From: JBBRMQ01 sp038230775
Lineage (GTDB): Bacteria; Acidobacteriota; Thermoanaerobaculia; Gp7-AA8
DNA length: 6,923 nucleotides
Direction: 5' to 3'
Assembly: GCA_038230775.1 (NCBI GenBank)
Contig: JBBRMQ010000231.1
Coordinates: 1-6,923 of the forward strand
In this document: positions 5,606 to 6,923 of the stretch, in pieces
Layout: the number at the start of each line of letters is the position of its first letter
How positions within the stretch are numbered: position 1 is the stretch's first letter
The notes under the pieces: model-generated
Databases searched by the model: none
Told to the model about the DNA's origin: nothing
The model's input: only the letters and a program-made list of their open reading frames with translations
Program-made: the position numbers and the translations under genes

Positions 5606-6599
5606 ACATCGCCAGCCGATGAAACTCTCCGCGAATGCGCTGGATCGCTACCGGCGCCGCGCATGGATGCACGCGATTGGTGAGCAACACCATGATCCGT
5701 CCCCGATCGACCCACACCGACGTCCCGGTAAACCCGGTATGGCCGAACGCCTCCGGTGACAGCATCTTCGTGGCCTCGCTTCCGGTCGGCAATTGCCAGC
5801 CGTAGCCGCGCGCATCATCGAGGCCCGGCGTCTGATTGCGCGTCGCTTCGGCCACCAGCTCGCAGGGCAGAAGGTTTCCGTTCACCCAACCCTGCACAAT
5901 GCGAAACACGGCGCGCGCCGTGGCGAAGAGACCGGCGTTTCCCGCCGCTCCGCCGGCGTGGTACGAGTTGCCGTCGTGCGTCTCGCCCCAGATCAGACGA
6001 TCGCGCGTGCGCGCGAGATCGGGACGATTCGCCATCTTCGCTTCGTAGCGCTGTCCCCACTCGGTGGCGGCGATGCGAGGCCGCAGCCAGCGCGCCGGAT
6101 TGAACATCGCCTCGGTCAGCCCGAGCGGCCGGAAGATGTGCTCGTACGCTGCGAGCTCGTAGCCGCCGTAGATCGCGCGAACCGCATACCAGAGCAGCAC
6201 GAAGTTCAGATCGGAGTACACGACCCTTGTGCCGCGCGGATATTCGGGACCTTCCTTCAGGATCGCGTCGAGGTAATCCTCGTGCGCATACAACGGCAGC
6301 CACGCACGAAGCCCCGACGTGTGAGTGAGGAGCTCGCGATACGTGAATCCTTCGAATTTCGCATCGAGCTTGATCGCGCCGCTGGCCACCGCCTGCAGGA
6401 TCAACGTCGCCGTGACGAGCGGTTTGGTGAGCGACGCACAGTCGTAGATCGTGTCGAGCGTCGCAGGAATCCTGAGCGGGACCGCGACCGCGTTGCCGAC
6501 CGCGCCCTCGCGCTCGATTCCGCTCGAGGAACCGACGGCGTAGACCGCGCCGGGAAAGCTTCCGCGGTCGATCTCGCCGCGGAGAAAGTCATCGATCAT
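5604..6599 (-). CDS. Serine hydrolase, class C beta-lactamase-like fold
   Basis: 331 residues from the ATG at 6599; an in-frame TTG at 6638 would add 13 residues rich in Ser, Cys and His that do not look like family sequence, and the family-like part begins MIDDFLRGEIDRGSFPGA. Catalytic motifs (numbering from 6599): SLTK at 56-59 (SxxK nucleophile and base), YSD at 128-130 in place of the more usual YxN, and HTG at 287-289 in place of KTG. Other family hallmarks are LLTHTSGL, HAGGAAGNAGLF and LLTNRVHP. Family members include DD-peptidases, esterases and beta-lactamases; HTG and YSD point towards esterase- or peptidase-like members more than to true beta-lactamases. No signal peptide is seen, so it is probably cytoplasmic. 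The gene converges on the operon and diverges from smc. Confidence 0.92.
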   Translation of the reverse strand: MIDDFLRGEIDRGSFPGAVYAVGSSSGIEREGAVGNAVAVPLRIPATLDTIYDCASLTKPLVTATLILQAVASGAIKLDAKFEGFTYRELLTHTSGLRAWLPLYAHEDYLDAILKEGPEYPRGTRVVYSDLNFVLLWYAVRAIYGGYELAAYEHIFRPLGLTEAMFNPARWLRPRIAATEWGQRYEAKMANRPDLARTRDRLIWGETHDGNSYHAGGAAGNAGLFATARAVFRIVQGWVNGNLLPCELVAEATRNQTPGLDDARGYGWQLPTGSEATKMLSPEAFGHTGFTGTSVWVDRGRIMVLLTNRVHPCAAPVAIQRIRGEFHRLAM

Positions 6600-6703
6600 G
6601 ACAAGAGCACTGGAGCATGTGCTGCGGGCATGTGTCAACGCGATTTTTCGCTGAACTGCGTGCTACCCTCCGGCAACACCGATAGGGACAACCGCACAAC
6701 GAA
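6600..6703. promoter_or_regulatory. Divergent intergenic region with a weak promoter candidate for smc
   Basis: This 104-nt gap must serve both the serine hydrolase (-) and smc (+). On the + strand TGCTACCCT (6661-6669) resembles an extended -10 element, with only a T-rich GATTTTTC (6642-6649) in the -35 area. On the - strand TTGACA (6638-6633) is a perfect -35 hexamer, but no good -10 follows at 16-18 bases. Purine-rich TAGGGA (about 6683-6688) is rather far from the smc ATG. Weak evidence throughout. Confidence 0.25.
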
Positions 6704-6923
6704 ATGCTGCGACTCGAAAAGCTCGAAATCAACGGCTTCAAGTCTTTCTACGACCCCGCACAACTGACCTTTCCCGCTTCGATGACCGCGGTCGTCGGAC
6801 CGAACGGCTGCGGCAAGTCGAACATCTGCGACGCCATCATCTGGGTCCTGGGCGAAAACCGCGCATCGCACATCCGCGGCGAGACGATGGACGACGTCAT
6901 CTTCCAGGGCTCCGCGCGACGCC
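6704..6923 (+). CDS. smc: Chromosome segregation ATPase SMC (3' partial)
   Basis: The frame opens at ATG 6704 and runs off the right edge after 73 codons. The product begins MLRLEKLEINGFKSF, the typical SMC start. It has a Walker A motif GPNGCGKS (residues 32-39), then ICDAIIWVLGENRASHIRG and MDDVIFQGSARR, matching the conserved SMC N-terminal pattern (WVLGEQ..., RG..M.DVIF.G). SMC is a ring-forming ATPase that, with ScpA and ScpB, compacts and separates sister chromosomes. Only the N-terminal part of the ATPase head is visible; the coiled coils, hinge and C-terminal Walker B lie beyond the window. The identification is secure. Confidence 0.95.
   Translation, partial: MLRLEKLEINGFKSFYDPAQLTFPASMTAVVGPNGCGKSNICDAIIWVLGENRASHIRGETMDDVIFQGSARR

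Noticed and set aside
6610..6638. Promoter for the serine hydrolase based on TTGACA on the - strand
   Set aside because: The -35 hexamer is perfect but no -10-like sequence follows at 16-18 bases, so it is mentioned only as part of the intergenic region.
5793..6767. Long open frame (about 324 codons) on the + strand opposite the serine hydrolase
   Set aside because: It is antisense to a gene with clear catalytic motifs, its product is Arg-rich and shows no domain, and such frames are common in GC-rich DNA.

Overview
The window is GC-rich bacterial DNA. It looks like Acidobacteriota: the first gene has the arrangement of the acidobacterial VWFA-related family (TIGR03436-like) from its N-terminal ENG motif to its C-terminal RKGYF motif. 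The genes also sit in a tightly packed operon of cell-envelope proteins. The phylum is inferred from one protein family plus composition; I could not run a database search.

Layout. Positions 1-5495 (+) hold six genes in a row, each overlapping the next at the start/stop codons (ATGA, ATGA, TAATG, an 8-nt overlap, GTGA): a VWA-domain protein cut by the window edge; an exported TPR protein; an exported beta-propeller-like protein; a zinc-ribbon/transmembrane/TonB-C-terminal protein; a second, shorter zinc-ribbon/transmembrane protein; and a membrane-anchored TPR protein. Their promoter lies upstream of the window. Positions 5478-5605 are a cluster of hairpins between convergent genes. Positions 5604-6599 (-) encode a class-C beta-lactamase-fold serine hydrolase. 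After a 104-nt divergent intergenic region, the start of smc (chromosome segregation ATPase) begins at 6704 (+) and runs off the right edge.

How the genes may work together. The six overlapping genes probably make one mRNA with coupled translation. Their products would lie mostly outside or across the inner membrane: VWA and TPR/propeller domains for protein-protein contacts, and a TonB-like protein to reach the outer membrane. No enzyme is visible in the operon, so an envelope scaffold, secretion or energy-transduction role is only an inference. The serine hydrolase and smc appear to be unrelated neighbours.

The most striking feature is a palindromic repeat element of about 320 bp (2169-2490). 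It is inserted two codons into the propeller gene, just before the signal peptide. It keeps the reading frame open for 106 extra codons, and its right end supplies an in-frame GTG that recreates the likely original N-terminus. The core contains 36/60/60/60-bp units, all multiples of three. This resembles the in-frame palindromic elements known from Rickettsia, but in a different sequence and host context. The second point of interest is the zinc-ribbon/TonB domain combination beside a paralogous zinc-ribbon membrane protein.
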